Assembly (NCBI GenBank): GCA_032158125.1
Contig: JASKOT010000001.1
Coordinates: 930,001 to 994,000 of the forward strand
Origin: Papiliotrema nemorosa
Taxonomy: Eukaryota; Basidiomycota; Tremellomycetes; Tremellales; Rhynchogastremaceae
DNA: 64,000 nucleotides
Direction: 5' to 3'
In this document: piece by piece, positions 12,000 through 22,000 of the stretch
Position numbering within the stretch: position 1 is the stretch's first letter
Layout: each line of letters begins with the position of its first letter
The notes under the pieces: generated by a model
What the model saw: only the letters and a program-made list of their open reading frames with translations
The model's database searches: none
What the model was told of the DNA's origin: nothing
Translations under genes and position numbers: made by a program

Positions 12000-12389
12000 C
12001 TCGGGCTAGGTCTCTTTTGACCGATAAATGTCGATGAGATGTATGGGTGGTGTCGACTTTTGACCTGAAACAAGGGGGTAGTGATTTGATAAATGGGGGG
12101 AATAGTTAACATGTGATTCCCCCCCCCCCGTGTTACAGATCCGAGCCTCCCGTCCAACGCGACCCCAGACGCATTCGACTCTTGCTATTCTTGTTATACA
12201 CCGACTTGCCCACCACATACCTTCACGTCGTCTATACCAATATTGCGAGCACTCGATCCATTTCAAAAATCTTCCTGGCCAATTGAACTCGTACCGCCTG
12301 GCCTCTCGCTTCGTCAAGGACATACACCGCTTTGGCGACCCCCGCACGGTCCTTCATTCAACCCATCCTCAACCTAGCCAATATACACA
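12000..12389. promoter_or_regulatory. Divergent promoter region of DHODH and CDC11, with a C-tract
   Basis: This 390-nt region contains no gene that I can support. An 11-nt C run lies at 12119-12129 on the plus strand. The side next to CDC11 is rich in C/T, as in leader regions of this genome. Confidence 0.6.
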
Positions 12390-13838
12390 ATGTCTCGTCC
12401 TTCTCGGGGTCGCAAACAAGCCAAGAAAGGTGTCCAGCTCACCTTGATGGTAGTCGGTAAGTCTGACAAGCTCTTCCTCTCCCAAGCTCATACCTTCAGG
12501 CGCATCAGGGACTGGTCGAACGACATTTGTCAATACCCTGGTCGAGAGCTCCCTGCTCAGTCACCGAACCCAGACTCTCCTTACCGACCCACAAGATCCT
12601 CACTCTGCGATGAACCCCAGCTTGGTCCAAGAAGCCGCTAGATCGGCTCATGTGGAAGAACCCATCAGAATCAAACCGGTCAATGTGGAATTGGAAGAGG
12701 ATGGCGTCAGGGTCGCTTTGACCATTGTGGATACCCCTGGGTTCGGTGATGGAATTGACAATGAGTCTTGGTGAGCCTTACCATACTTGAACAGAGCGCT
12801 GATGGTCAGCTTCGAAGAGATTTCGATGTATCTGGAGAGGCAGTATGATGATATCCTGGCAGAAGAGTCGAGGATCAAACGAAACCCGCGTTTCAGGGAC
12901 AATCGTGTTCACGCCTTGCTGTACTTCATCTCGCCCACGGGTCACGCGTGAGTTTCAAGATGTGACTTTCGTTGCAAAGCTCATAGGTTAGTCTGCGAGA
13001 ATTGGACATTGAACTCATGCGACGATTGTCGCCTCGAGTCAATGTTATCCCCGTCATCGGCAAGGCAGATTCTTTGACTCCCAGTGAGCTTCGAGCGTTC
13101 AAGACGAGAGTGCGTAGTTCTCATCCAAAGCTATGGCCGTGCTTATACTCAGATCATGGAAGACATCGAATACTACGGTATCCCTGTATACAACTTCCCG
13201 TACGATGTCGAGGAGGACGACGAGGAGACGATTGCAGACAACTCTGAGCTTCGAGCCTTGTTACCCTTTGCTATTGTGGGATCAGAGGAGGAAATTATGA
13301 TCAATGGCAATCCGGTCCGAGGAAGGCGATATCCTTGGGGTGTAGTTGAGGTCGACAACCCATTACATTCCGATTTCACTCGACTTCGAGGCGCCCTTTT
13401 GGTGTGAGTTTCGCAGTGGTCTGGACGAGTCGAGATTGACAAGTAGCACACACATGACAGATCTGAAGGAGATTACCCATGACTTCTTGTACGAGAATTA
13501 CCGTACCGAAAAGCTGTCTCGATCAGTCGGTGGTGATCCGTCAGTCGCGTCCTTTTCACAATATACACCTAGCTAATGTTGCAGAGATTCATCTATCCTT
13601 CCCGAAGAGATGGCAAACCAGTCTGTTCGACTCAAGGAGGAACAACTTCGACGAGAGGAGGAGAAGCTGCGAGAGATTGAACTCAAAGTCCAACGAGAGA
13701 TCCAGGTCAAGAGACAGGAGTTGATGGCCAAAGAGGACAGTCTCAAGGTGCTCGAAGCTCGACTGGGTGAGATCCATCAGGTTGCGCAATATTGTGGCCG
13801 GCTGACGAATTACAGCTTCGCAACATTCCGGCATGTAG
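12390..13838 (+). CDS. CDC11: Septin, Cdc11-type
   Basis: Septins are GTP-binding proteins that assemble into filaments and rings at the bud neck and septum. The P-loop spliced at 12460-12510 reads G-A-S-G-T-G-R-T-T-F-V-N-T-L. Arg in place of the usual Lys after G-x-G is typical of the Cdc11 group. Other landmarks are the G3 motif D-T-P-G-F-G-D, G4 G-K-A-D-S-L-T, and the septin-unique element I-M-I-N-G-N-P-V-R-G-R-R-Y-P-W-G. The C-terminal coiled coil (about 13610-13760) is rich in E, R, K, L and Q. The last exon adds A-S-Q-H-S-G-M and a TAG at 13836-13838. The ATG at 12390 opens a basic N-terminal segment as expected for septins. Confidence 0.93.
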
Positions 13839-14332
13839 ATCTCGATGCTCTGCAGTCGTGCAAATCTGGTTCTCTTTTTTGTGTTTCCCGAATGACTTAA
13901 CGATTTATACCTCTGGATCAAGTTCCTCTTCCTTCTTGTACCCGAGTCAGGAAACGAAGATGCATATTATACCTGATGCCTCACAGTGCTGTCTATATGC
14001 GCGACCAGAGATACTTGACTGGATACTGCATGGTGGTGATTGATACATTCATGCATGATCATCAATTTGCGTATACGACTAATTCTTCCGTGATAGTATA
14101 CAAGCTATACAATTTGTCTTGGATGACGAGTCGAGAAGAAACTTGCTAGGAGTATATATGACAATGATGCTCCGAAATGGATTTCTCGACTGATCCAGAA
14201 CGATGAGCCGCTGGGCGATGGGCGGTTGTAGTCGATGCGAGGACTTGTCGCAGTCGAGAGTGAATGTGAATGGGCTGACTACTGAAACTTCTCACGGAAT
14301 TTTCCTAGGAAGTCACGTTGTGACAGAATGAC
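13839..14332. other. Convergent intergenic region
   Basis: These 494 nt lie between the 3' ends of CDC11 and the next minus-strand gene. I see no coding exon, RNA gene or repeat; they probably hold both 3' untranslated regions. Confidence 0.6.
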
Positions 14333-15346
14333 CTAGAAGTGGCCGTGATCGCGCAGGATTCGTTCTCCCATCTAGGGGGTGAGCTTGAGTATCGATGGGA
14401 CAGAAGAACCACTCACAGGACTGACGCCTCTTTTCTTTCCGCCACTTTCAGAGTATCGTCTTCCTCGTGCTGTGCCCCCTCCGATCGTAGCTGCGCGTTG
14501 GAGCCCGGCGTCCGGCTTGGGTGGCTCAGTTGTGGTGGAATCGACCGGGAAAGAAAAGCCAGGATTGACGACTGAGGCCGTGTTTGGAGGAGGTGAAGGG
14601 ATTCGAGTCGAGGTGGGTGATAAGAATCCGGGCTACGACGTTAGGTTCAATCGCGGAAGGTGATTCGTGCTCACCCTGGCAAAGCTCGAGCCACCCAATG
14701 AGAGTCGACGCAGTACACCCTGGCCCTTTGCTGCATTCTCAGCAAGCACCCCTCCAGCCGGCATGCTAGTCGGGACCACTGCATTGGGGTTTCCCATTCC
14801 CAGTAAAGGCTCCTTCAACGGAGAACCAGCTCCACCCAACGGTCCAGCCGGGGTGGAAGGCGATCTGGCTCCGAATCCAGATAACATTGCAGTGATGCCT
14901 GATGCGGTGGTGCCTGGGCCTGCAGACATGGACACGGCTCTTCGTGACTTGTTCCAAGATCTCGACTTGAGATCATCGAAATCTCCAAATTCGAACGAGT
15001 CGTGATTCTCATGATCATGGTCGTCTATACCAGTGTGGGGTGGAATGTCGAATCCCTTTTGGTTATGGGCGTCAGTGGGTGGAGACTTGCCCAGCGACGC
15101 AGCGGCCGCGGCCCATTTGAAGAAACCGCTGTTTGCTCCAGGTGGAGATGACGGATCGACCTTGTTGGCCGAGGTGGCGTGAGCGTGGGCCAGTCCTGGT
15201 GGTGGGAAGAAGGGGGTCTGAGGCGAGATGGAGATGGAGGATGAAGGCGAGGTGGATGCCATCCCGGGGTGCAGGAAGGGAGGTGGGGTTGTGGGAGCGG
15301 TTTGAGCGTTGGAGGCTGGAGCAATGGGAATGGGCGTAGAAGGCAT
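14333..15346 (-). CDS. Fungal protein of unknown function with S-P-M-G-E-R-I-L C-terminus
   Basis: The spliced product is low in complexity and rich in Pro, Ser and Gly. The long exon includes S-G-F-F-K-W-A-A-A-A-A-S-L-G-K-S and R-R-L-S-L-G-G-S-S-F, and splices at a GTGAGC donor near 14676. A middle exon (about 14634-14421) carries L-Q-R-A-A-T-I and G-R-R-Y-S-E-S. The final exon encodes M-G-E-R-I-L-R-D-H-G-H-F and a TAG at 14333-14335, so the end reads V-S-P-M-G-E-R-I-L. Several R-R-x-S/T sites look like targets of basophilic kinases such as PKA. To my recollection a similar tail occurs in other fungal proteins of unknown role. The start is uncertain: I used the ATG at 15344-15346, but the frame stays open upstream and another 5' exon is possible. 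Confidence 0.65.
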
Positions 15347-15986
15347 ATGTCTGTTTGCGTTGGAGGGTTGGCCAGACAGCTGTTGAAAGGAGGGAGTGAT
15401 GAACGTGGGCACGATGTGGGTATTGGGTGTGGTGGAACTCGGCCTGCGTGGTCTGCAAAAGGTGGTGCAATAGGCAAAGAAGAGGATTGTCGATGCAGTG
15501 AGGAGTAAAATACCTGGTCAGCCCTTTGGGGGGATATATATATATACCTACCTATCTTGGTGAGAACTGCGAGGGGGGTGGGCGACGGTGGCCGAAGGGG
15601 GAGGATTGCGACTGCCGCTTGATGCCCCGCATGACTAAAACGCGGGGACCCATGAGACAACACGCACAACCCCGCGGAGTTATGGCAATGGTAGATCTTG
15701 GTGGCGGAGGCGTATGAGGGGATAGGTTACAGGTGTTCTCTTCTGTAACAATAATGGAGACTGCTCGGGATCCAACCCCGGGGCAGAACTCTAGACAGGC
15801 GAGGCGCTGACGAAGGTAACTGATAGGCTGATTGATGGGCAAAAGTAGACTCGGGTACAACGTCCGCAACATGTATGAGTGGTATGGACGACCACACTGG
15901 ATGACGGTCATCCTACTCCCCACAGCGCTGCCAATGCTCGTCAAGATTTGTCCCCATTGACTGTCACTCCACACTGACAATCCATC
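15347..15986. other. Divergent intergenic region with a TA repeat
   Basis: This 640-nt gap must hold promoters for the two outward-reading genes. A short TA repeat lies at 15534-15546. A minus-strand frame stays open near 15350-15520, so a 5' exon of the previous gene could lie here, but I could not find an ATG exon with matching splice sites. Confidence 0.5.
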
Positions 15987-16581
15987 ATGTCGAGCTCTTC
16001 GCAGTACCCTCCTGCTCGGATGACGACCTCACAGACGCCCCTCGAACAGAAGAATATCGACACGGCCAAGGAGTACATGAGCATTGCCTATTCACCTGTG
16101 AAGAATACAGGCGGTGATTCGGTCAAACATCTCTGTCACCCAGATGCATGGTTCTGGGGTCCATCTACCTTTCCGGGATGTCAAACACCTATGGATTACG
16201 CTCAGTCCCACTCGGTAGTCATGAAATCGGTCAACGATCTGCGTATCATACAGTTTGATCAAGCCTGGGCCAAGGATTCCCATGTCTTGTTGCGATACAC
16301 CGCAGAGGGGAGCCATAGAGGAGATCCGTACAAGGGGATGGAAGCCACAGGCAGACATGCAAGATGGAGTGCTGCGGCTATATTCGAAGTGGAAGACGGG
16401 AAAATCAGGAGTCTTACCAAAGATTGGGATCAAAAGGTCATGCAGGTGGGTAGTCCTAGTGTGCGGTAGCTCTGACACGTAGATTCAGCTCGGATGGGCA
16501 CCTGTAAAAGACAGCGACGATCCTCGATGGAATGCAGAGGCTTTGGCGAATCCCGAAAGAGCTCAGAAAGACAAGGAATAG
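15987..16581 (+). CDS. SnoaL-like / NTF2-fold domain protein
   Basis: The product is 185 residues in two exons (15987-16445 and 16483-16581). The small alpha+beta fold is suggested by an early helix with A-K-E-Y-M, a conserved H-P-D-A-W-F-W-G segment, and later strands such as H-V-L-L-R-Y-T-A-E-G-S-H-R-G and G-R-H-A-R-W-S-A-A-A-I-F-E-V-E-D-G-K-I. This pattern matches SnoaL-type polyketide-cyclase-like and ester-cyclase-like proteins of the NTF2 fold. They bind small ligands and sometimes catalyse isomerisation or hydrolysis. No signal peptide is seen. The true substrate cannot be told from the sequence, and no biosynthetic partners sit next to it. Confidence 0.7.
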
Positions 16582-17662
16582 GGATTGAGCGAGAAGATTT
16601 CAAGGCTTAGGAGATGCTGTTGGATCAAGATGGCGGATTGCGCATACATGGGAGATCCCGAGATGAATAGAGCAAGTACGACGAAGCGCGGAAGTGGGAG
16701 CCGAAGACGTCGTCTTCATACGAAGTGGGAGTGGATCTCGTCGAGCTATGCAAGACATGCTTCGCGGTGCGGATGAGTTGTCAGCTCTATACGCATCGCA
16801 CCGCAGCAAGAGTTCCGCTCAGTTTCAGCTTCCGCCACTTTTGTCACGGAAATCAAGCTTGTTTATTCGTGGCTCAGGGTGGGGCCTCTGCTGTTGCGCC
16901 TCGTTTCAGTTGCCTGGCCCCCCTTTTTGCCGCTCATCATACCCTGCGCTATTTGAACTTTTTCCAGTGACCTTTCCATTCCTTGTGCTGCCTCGATGCC
17001 CCAAACGCGTGCGGAATCCCCTTTTGAGGGTCATGGCATGCAATAATGGGCTGTGCAAGTCGACGAGGTCAACACGCTCGTGTCGGAAGCGATGAGCACT
17101 GGACCTCCAACATGCATCGGACTTGTTCAATCCTCTTTTCATCTCCAAACTCCTTGACGACGGCCATAAATTCTCGACCGTAGACACTTGGTCACCTCTC
17201 ACCATCTCGCACTCCCTATTGCAAAGAGCAAACATCCAAAGTAAGTTGACACTCGCTCCTCCCTGGTTCCGAGGCGCGCCGTCATTCCAATCTTGACTGG
17301 GCACCTCCACTTTTACTGGTCAGTGCAGACTGGCAAGGGTAGGAGCCGGCCGTCGTTGGTTGTTTGGCTCGTGCTATCTGGAGACCAGCAAGGAAGGACC
17401 AGTGACGGCCTGCTTCCCCTCGCTCTACTTGGTCTCCCAGCTGCACAACCGTCCCTCCTCCTTCTTGATCATTGTCGCGTTGACCGTGGACTGACGAGAC
17501 TAGAATCGCCGTCTAGAAGGCCCTACCACTCAGCACCAGATATACATCCTTTGATCTATCCCCAACTCCGCCAGCTCGACCTCGCCTGAGCGCTACACTT
17601 GCCACACCTGTGCACCGGCCGCTCTTTCTACTTTCCTTCTTGCCCATTTACAACCTTTCAAA
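16582..17662. other. Long intergenic region upstream of the alpha-amylase gene
   Basis: About 1.1 kb without a gene I can support on either strand; the open frames are short and low in protein character. The last 500 nt are rich in C and T, as expected for a leader. A GTGGGG element near 16880 fits the loose SYGGRG consensus of Mig1/CreA carbon repressors, but one such match is weak evidence. Confidence 0.5.
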
Positions 17663-19332
17663 ATGCTCGCGACTCTCCTCACTCTCCTACCCCTTCTCGC
17701 TCTACCCGCACTGGGTCTGAGCGACGATGAAATGCGTCAACGATCAGTCTACCAACTCATCACGGACCGTTTCGCCCTCCCCAACAACGGCACTACTTCA
17801 TGCGATACTTCTGCCCGAAATTACTGTGGCGGAACATGGCAAACCATCATTGATCATCTCGACTACATCCAGGGAATGGGTTTCGATACTGTTTGGATAT
17901 CGCCTGTTGTGGAGAACATTGGGGATTCTACGCCGATTGGAGAGGCCTACCACGGATACTGGACACTCAACCCGGCAAACTTGAACAGTCATTTCGGATC
18001 GCAGGATGATCTCAAAGCCCTCTCGAAGGCTTTGCACGATAAGGGAATGTACCTTCAGTTGGATGTGGTCATCAACCATGTCGCTGCTACCTCCAGCAGC
18101 ACATTCCAGCCTTCCAGCGCATACGGCCAATTCAGTCAGTCGAGCGACTATCACCCCTTCTGCTGGGTCGAGGATTACACGAACCAGACACAAGTCGAGC
18201 AATGCTGGCTGGGAGACTCCAATGTCGCCCTGCCCGATCTCAATACCGAGAACACGGATGTACAGTCGTACTGGAACACATGGCTCAAGCAGATGATCTC
18301 GGACTATGACGTCGATACTATCCGAATCGACACTGTCAAACATGTTGCCCAAAGCGAGTGGAAGACTATGATCGATGGTATCTCGGTGTTCAATCAGGGA
18401 GAAGTCTTGAACGACGACCCGACATACATCTCCGGCTACCAGAAAAACGCTTCGATCAACCCGTTCAACTATGCCGTCTATTACCCGATCACTTTCACCT
18501 TCAACTCGACCTCGTTCTCGATGGACCAACTGATCGGAATGGTCGATCAGGTCAACGGCAACTTTACCGACCCGACGTTATTGGGAACATTCGTCAACAA
18601 CCACGATAACCCACGATTTGAGTCATACCAGACCGACAAGGCCATGATCAAAAATGCCCATGCCTACCCATTAGTCACCGATGGTATCCCATACGTCTAC
18701 TACGGTTCAGAGTGAGTGTATATCCCGTTAAATGTGGTATGTATTGACGGTGTAGGGCTGGATTCAACGGTGGAGCTGACCCGGCCAATCGAGAACCTCT
18801 CTGGACGACCGCCTACAACACCTCTCAGGACATGTACCGATTCTTCACCTCGCTCAATGCCGCTCGTTCCGCCGCGGGTGCCGCTTCCAGCTCTTTCTAC
18901 ACCACCCGAATGAACCTCACAGGAATGACGGCCAACGAACTGCTCGTTGCCAAAGGTCCCCTCATCTCCTTGCTTTCCAACCGAGGGTCGGGATCCACCT
19001 CGCCCGACATCACTATCCCTGTCGCCCAGACCAACTGGACCCCCAATTCTGCTGTGATCGACGCAATCTCCTGCAACTCCTTCACTACCAACTCGGGTGG
19101 AGACCTCGTGATCAAGATCGAGAATGGCTTGCCAAGAGTTCTGATTGCCGATTCGCAAAAGGGCAAGGTGTGTGATCCCTCCTTGTTCACCAACCAGACC
19201 TCATTGCCCGCGTCAAACGGAACGAGCGGGAACAGTGGAAAAGAAGGCGGAGCGGGGCGAATGACCGGCATGGCGACCACTGCTGGTGTCGCAGGTGCGC
19301 TTGGCCTGCTTGCTGCGCGAATGCTGCTGTAG
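17663..19332 (+). CDS. Secreted alpha-amylase (GH13), probably GPI-anchored
   Basis: The enzyme hydrolyses alpha-1,4-glucans such as starch. The product is 541 residues in two exons (17663-18711 and 18756-19332). A signal peptide (M-L-A-T-L-L-T-L-L-P-L-L-A-L-P-A-L-G) is followed by the GH13 barrel. Conserved regions are visible in order: D-V-V-I-N-H-V, I-R-I-D-T-V-K-H-V with the Asp nucleophile, F-N-Q-G-E-V-L with the Glu acid/base, and F-V-N-N-H-D-N-P-R-F with the third Asp. Several N-glycosylation sequons occur. No starch-binding domain follows. Instead the C-terminus has a Ser/Gly-rich linker and ends in a hydrophobic tail (A-G-A-L-G-L-L-A-A-R-M-L-L) that fits a GPI-anchor signal, so the enzyme is probably held at the cell surface. 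It is nearly intronless compared with its neighbours. Confidence 0.93.
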
Positions 19333-19577
19333 GCGATGTAGTATATAACGACAGACCAGGGAGAAGATGTAAACATCTCTAGAGCTACCTGAGTAATGAT
19401 GAGCGATGCATATGGACAGTTTCAAACTGCAGATGAAATGATTAAAGATACAACAAAACCTCGTTCCTCTAGCTCAATCTCATGCTCCTCTGCCGCACAA
19501 CTCTGAGTCACCTTCGATTCCTCTTTGCTACGACCAGTTGTCGGATCTCCATATGAATGTAATTGCCTCGACAAGAT

Positions 19578-19957
19578 CTATGCAGAAGCAGAAGATTCCG
19601 AGGACGAAGGGGAAGCTCTTCCATCCTCTTCCCTTATCTTTGCCCACGCAGCGTACTTTTTCGCATTACGCAATTTAGACTCTTCACGATTCTTCGTCGT
19701 CCTTTCTATTCTCTACCTTATCAGCTTTGCAGAAGCGAACATTCGAAAGCTGACGGACCTCTTGTCGGAGACACATGGTGAGTGCCATTTTCTCGTCGTT
19801 GCATGCTCCTGACCATTTATACAGCATTCCTTTCGCGTGACATTCTTCCAATGCAGCGATCAGATCACCACATACTAAATGTCAGTTCCAGCCATGGTGA
19901 ATGTGCAAGCGTAAGCGGACTCAGTTGTCTTTGGGGAACACCAAGAGGTGGGTGCAT
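19578..19957 (-). CDS. CMC2: Cmc2-like twin CX9C protein, cytochrome c oxidase biogenesis
   Basis: Cmc2 is a small intermembrane-space protein needed for cytochrome c oxidase assembly. Splicing three exons (19957-19921, 19874-19759, 19712-19578) gives 95 residues beginning M-H-P-P-L. Two perfect CX9C motifs follow: C-G-D-L-I-A-A-L-E-E-C and C-N-D-E-K-M-A-L-T-M-C, with H-A-K-G-M-L-Y-K-W-S-G-A between them, as in the Cmc2 family. A basic helix (N-R-E-E-S-K-L-R-N-A-K-K-Y) and a Ser-rich acidic tail end the protein. Both introns are 46 nt with donors GTCCGC and GTCCGT, unlike the GTGAGT usual here, and both carry a branch-like CTGA sequence. No single frame shows the gene. It is divergent from ZIM17. 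The call rests on phase-perfect splicing plus the motifs. Confidence 0.9.
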
Positions 19958-20261
19958 CGTCGTCTCCTATTAGAGCTTTCCCCGAGGATCGAGAGAGGTG
20001 CGGTACAGAGTGAATGACTCGATTCGATCGCAATCGGTCCGCTGATGCTGATACGTATTCCTTTTGATGTGTGTTGTCGCCAAAATCTGGCCTGATCGTG
20101 TCCTCGTCGGTATGTCTAGAGTCGAACGGGACATGTCGGCAGCCCTTGAAAATACAGTCATTCGCTGTGGTGTGGCAAACGGAACCAAATATTTCTGAAA
20201 GATCGCCCCCATGAGCCAGAATGATGTATAGATTAGACTACCACCGACACTGACCATCACC
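19958..20261. promoter_or_regulatory. Bidirectional promoter of CMC2 and ZIM17
   Basis: These 304 nt separate the start codons of two outward-reading genes, both for mitochondrial proteins. I see no further exon; short AT-rich patches near 20190-20235 could hold start-site elements, but no clear TATA box is present. Confidence 0.6.
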
Positions 20262-20957
20262 ATGGCCTCCTTCGTCCGACCTGTTCTGTCTGCTGCTGCT
20301 GGCTCTTCCAGACGTCTAATCTCGACTCGAGCTTTCGCTGCCCCTCGAGTTGTTCCCATCGCAGGACCCTCCCGCTTGGCCAGCTTACCAAGACTCCAAT
20401 GGCACTCCACCTCGACCCCTTCTTCACCCACTTCTTCTGCTTCTAGCACTGCATCGGATGAGACGGATCCCTCGGTACTATCTATTGAAGCTCCTGTTCC
20501 CGGTGCGAAATCTCAGCCAATTGGACAGATAGAACCTAGATTGTCAGTTTGCGATTTCGCATTGAAGACGACGGTGCTGATTTGGGCAGATCAATGACTT
20601 TTACCTGTACGGTCAATGATTGTGGACACAGGTCCACCCATGAGTTCTCCAAGAGGTCATATACAAAGGGTATAGTGTTGGTCCAATGTCCATCATGCAA
20701 GAATAGGTCAGTCTCCCTTACCGTTGTCATCGCCGTTTACTCGATACTGACAAATAGACATCTGATAGCGGATCATTTGGGGTGGTTCAAGGTAAGCATC
20801 GCACATGCTGATAGCTGAGGATCCGCTAAATAAGCAGGAGAGTACGGAAGATGGATCGCTCAAAACGGTCGAAGACCTACTACGCGCTCGAGGCGAGAAG
20901 ATCAAGACTGGAAAAGTCAACTTTGACGGGGACATCGAATACGACCCTGAGCAATGA
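20262..20957 (+). CDS. ZIM17: Zim17/Tim15 (DNL zinc finger) mitochondrial Hsp70 chaperone
   Basis: Zim17 (Hep1) keeps matrix Hsp70 soluble and so supports protein import and Fe-S cluster assembly. Four exons (20262-20542, 20590-20706, 20758-20791, 20838-20957) give 183 residues. The N-terminal half is an Arg/Ser/Ala-rich presequence. The zinc domain reads M-T-F-T-C-T-V-N-D-C-G-H-R-S-T-H-E-F, then L-V-Q-C-P-S-C-K-N-R, and the diagnostic H-L-I-A-D-H-L-G-W-F. The four Cys form the two CX(2-4)C pairs expected for zinc binding. All introns are 46-51 nt and in phase. The gene is divergent from CMC2. Confidence 0.94.
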
Positions 20958-22000
20958 TCGATATCCTGGTACGACGAAACGACACCCTGATGCAGACTTT
21001 TAGGTCTCATACAGACTCAATTCAACATGTATCACTATTCCCAGTGGGAGAGATCCTCATTGCTCTGCAAGAGGAAGGTCATCACCGTTGGCATTGATGC
21101 TGCTACATCGGACGATTCGCCGCATGTGGAACGCCCACGCCCTCTGATCTTCAGGCGGGTCTCGAAACAGATGCATGAGCTATCGAACAGCTTAGCATCT
21201 ACTTACCCACCGAGGGGGATTGGGATACCCTATAAAGAATGCCGAGGATTTCCCGTGCAAGGACGCACTACACACCTATCCTTTGGCACAATCACCTTCA
21301 CCCTCCTTACACCTTACATCTCCCTCATCTCTACACCACTAACCCATCCTTTATCGACCATCCCCGTCTTGAGCCGTGTACGGCCGCACTCAGCCTCTGT
21401 GAACCCTCCACCTTCCTTTTCCACCACATTCCATGAGACTCTCACAGCGACTTCAAACATCGAACATGTATTTACCCTTTGTGGTCACACCCCAGGTCAA
21501 GTCGTGCGAGGTGGTCTCGAACACTCTGTGGAGGGTTTAGAAGGGGGTGTGGGATGGGGAATCCCCCTTGATACTTCGCTGTCTTAGACGATACCGGACT
21601 GTGTCTTCATCTAAGCTGATTCATTGGGAGATCTCGGGGGCTGAAGCTGCGCTGTGAGTTGTGCTTTTTTTCGTCATCTCTCTTGTGGCCCGAGAGCCTG
21701 TCAGAGTGTTTGCTTCCCCAAACCCACACAACGGACTGGAGAGATCGCCGGGATTGACCCCATTGAAGGATCATCGAAGCCATCACGGAATCGCTGAGCT
21801 GACAGATACTGATCAAAAACGCGAAAAGCTCGAGCGAAACCTATACGGATCAGACACTCACCTACTGACAAAAAGCGAGAAACCTTAAGGAGCTTACTCA
21901 TCTACTGCCTACTCACATTGGTGTCGAGTCGCCTTCGATCGGTGCAGATTACAGCGCGGATCGGAACAAGCGACATTCCTCAAGAAGCCCAAGGTACTCC
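20958..22000. other. Unresolved region with partly coding-like frames
   Basis: No recognised gene lies in this 1-kb stretch. On the plus strand a frame opens with ATG at 21027 and ends at 21587 (186 codons), but it lacks any family feature I know. Further on, a frame ending at a GTGAGT donor near 21656 can be spliced to 21709-21887, giving a charged tail rich in K, E and D. The frame of the downstream gene also stays open upstream of its ATG, back to about 21895. These pieces could be parts of one or two divergent genes, a decayed gene, or chance. I could not build a model with consistent splice sites. Confidence 0.35.

Noticed and set aside
19525..19812. Plus-strand frame with a good-looking GTGAGT intron at 19778-19824
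   Set aside because: The minus strand gives a complete CMC2 protein with twin CX9C motifs over the same bases, which is far stronger than one splice-like match.
20041..20261. Minus-strand frame with a hydrophobic stretch starting near 20258
   Set aside because: Its start would fall a few bases from the ZIM17 start codon, and it lies in the shared promoter; no family match.
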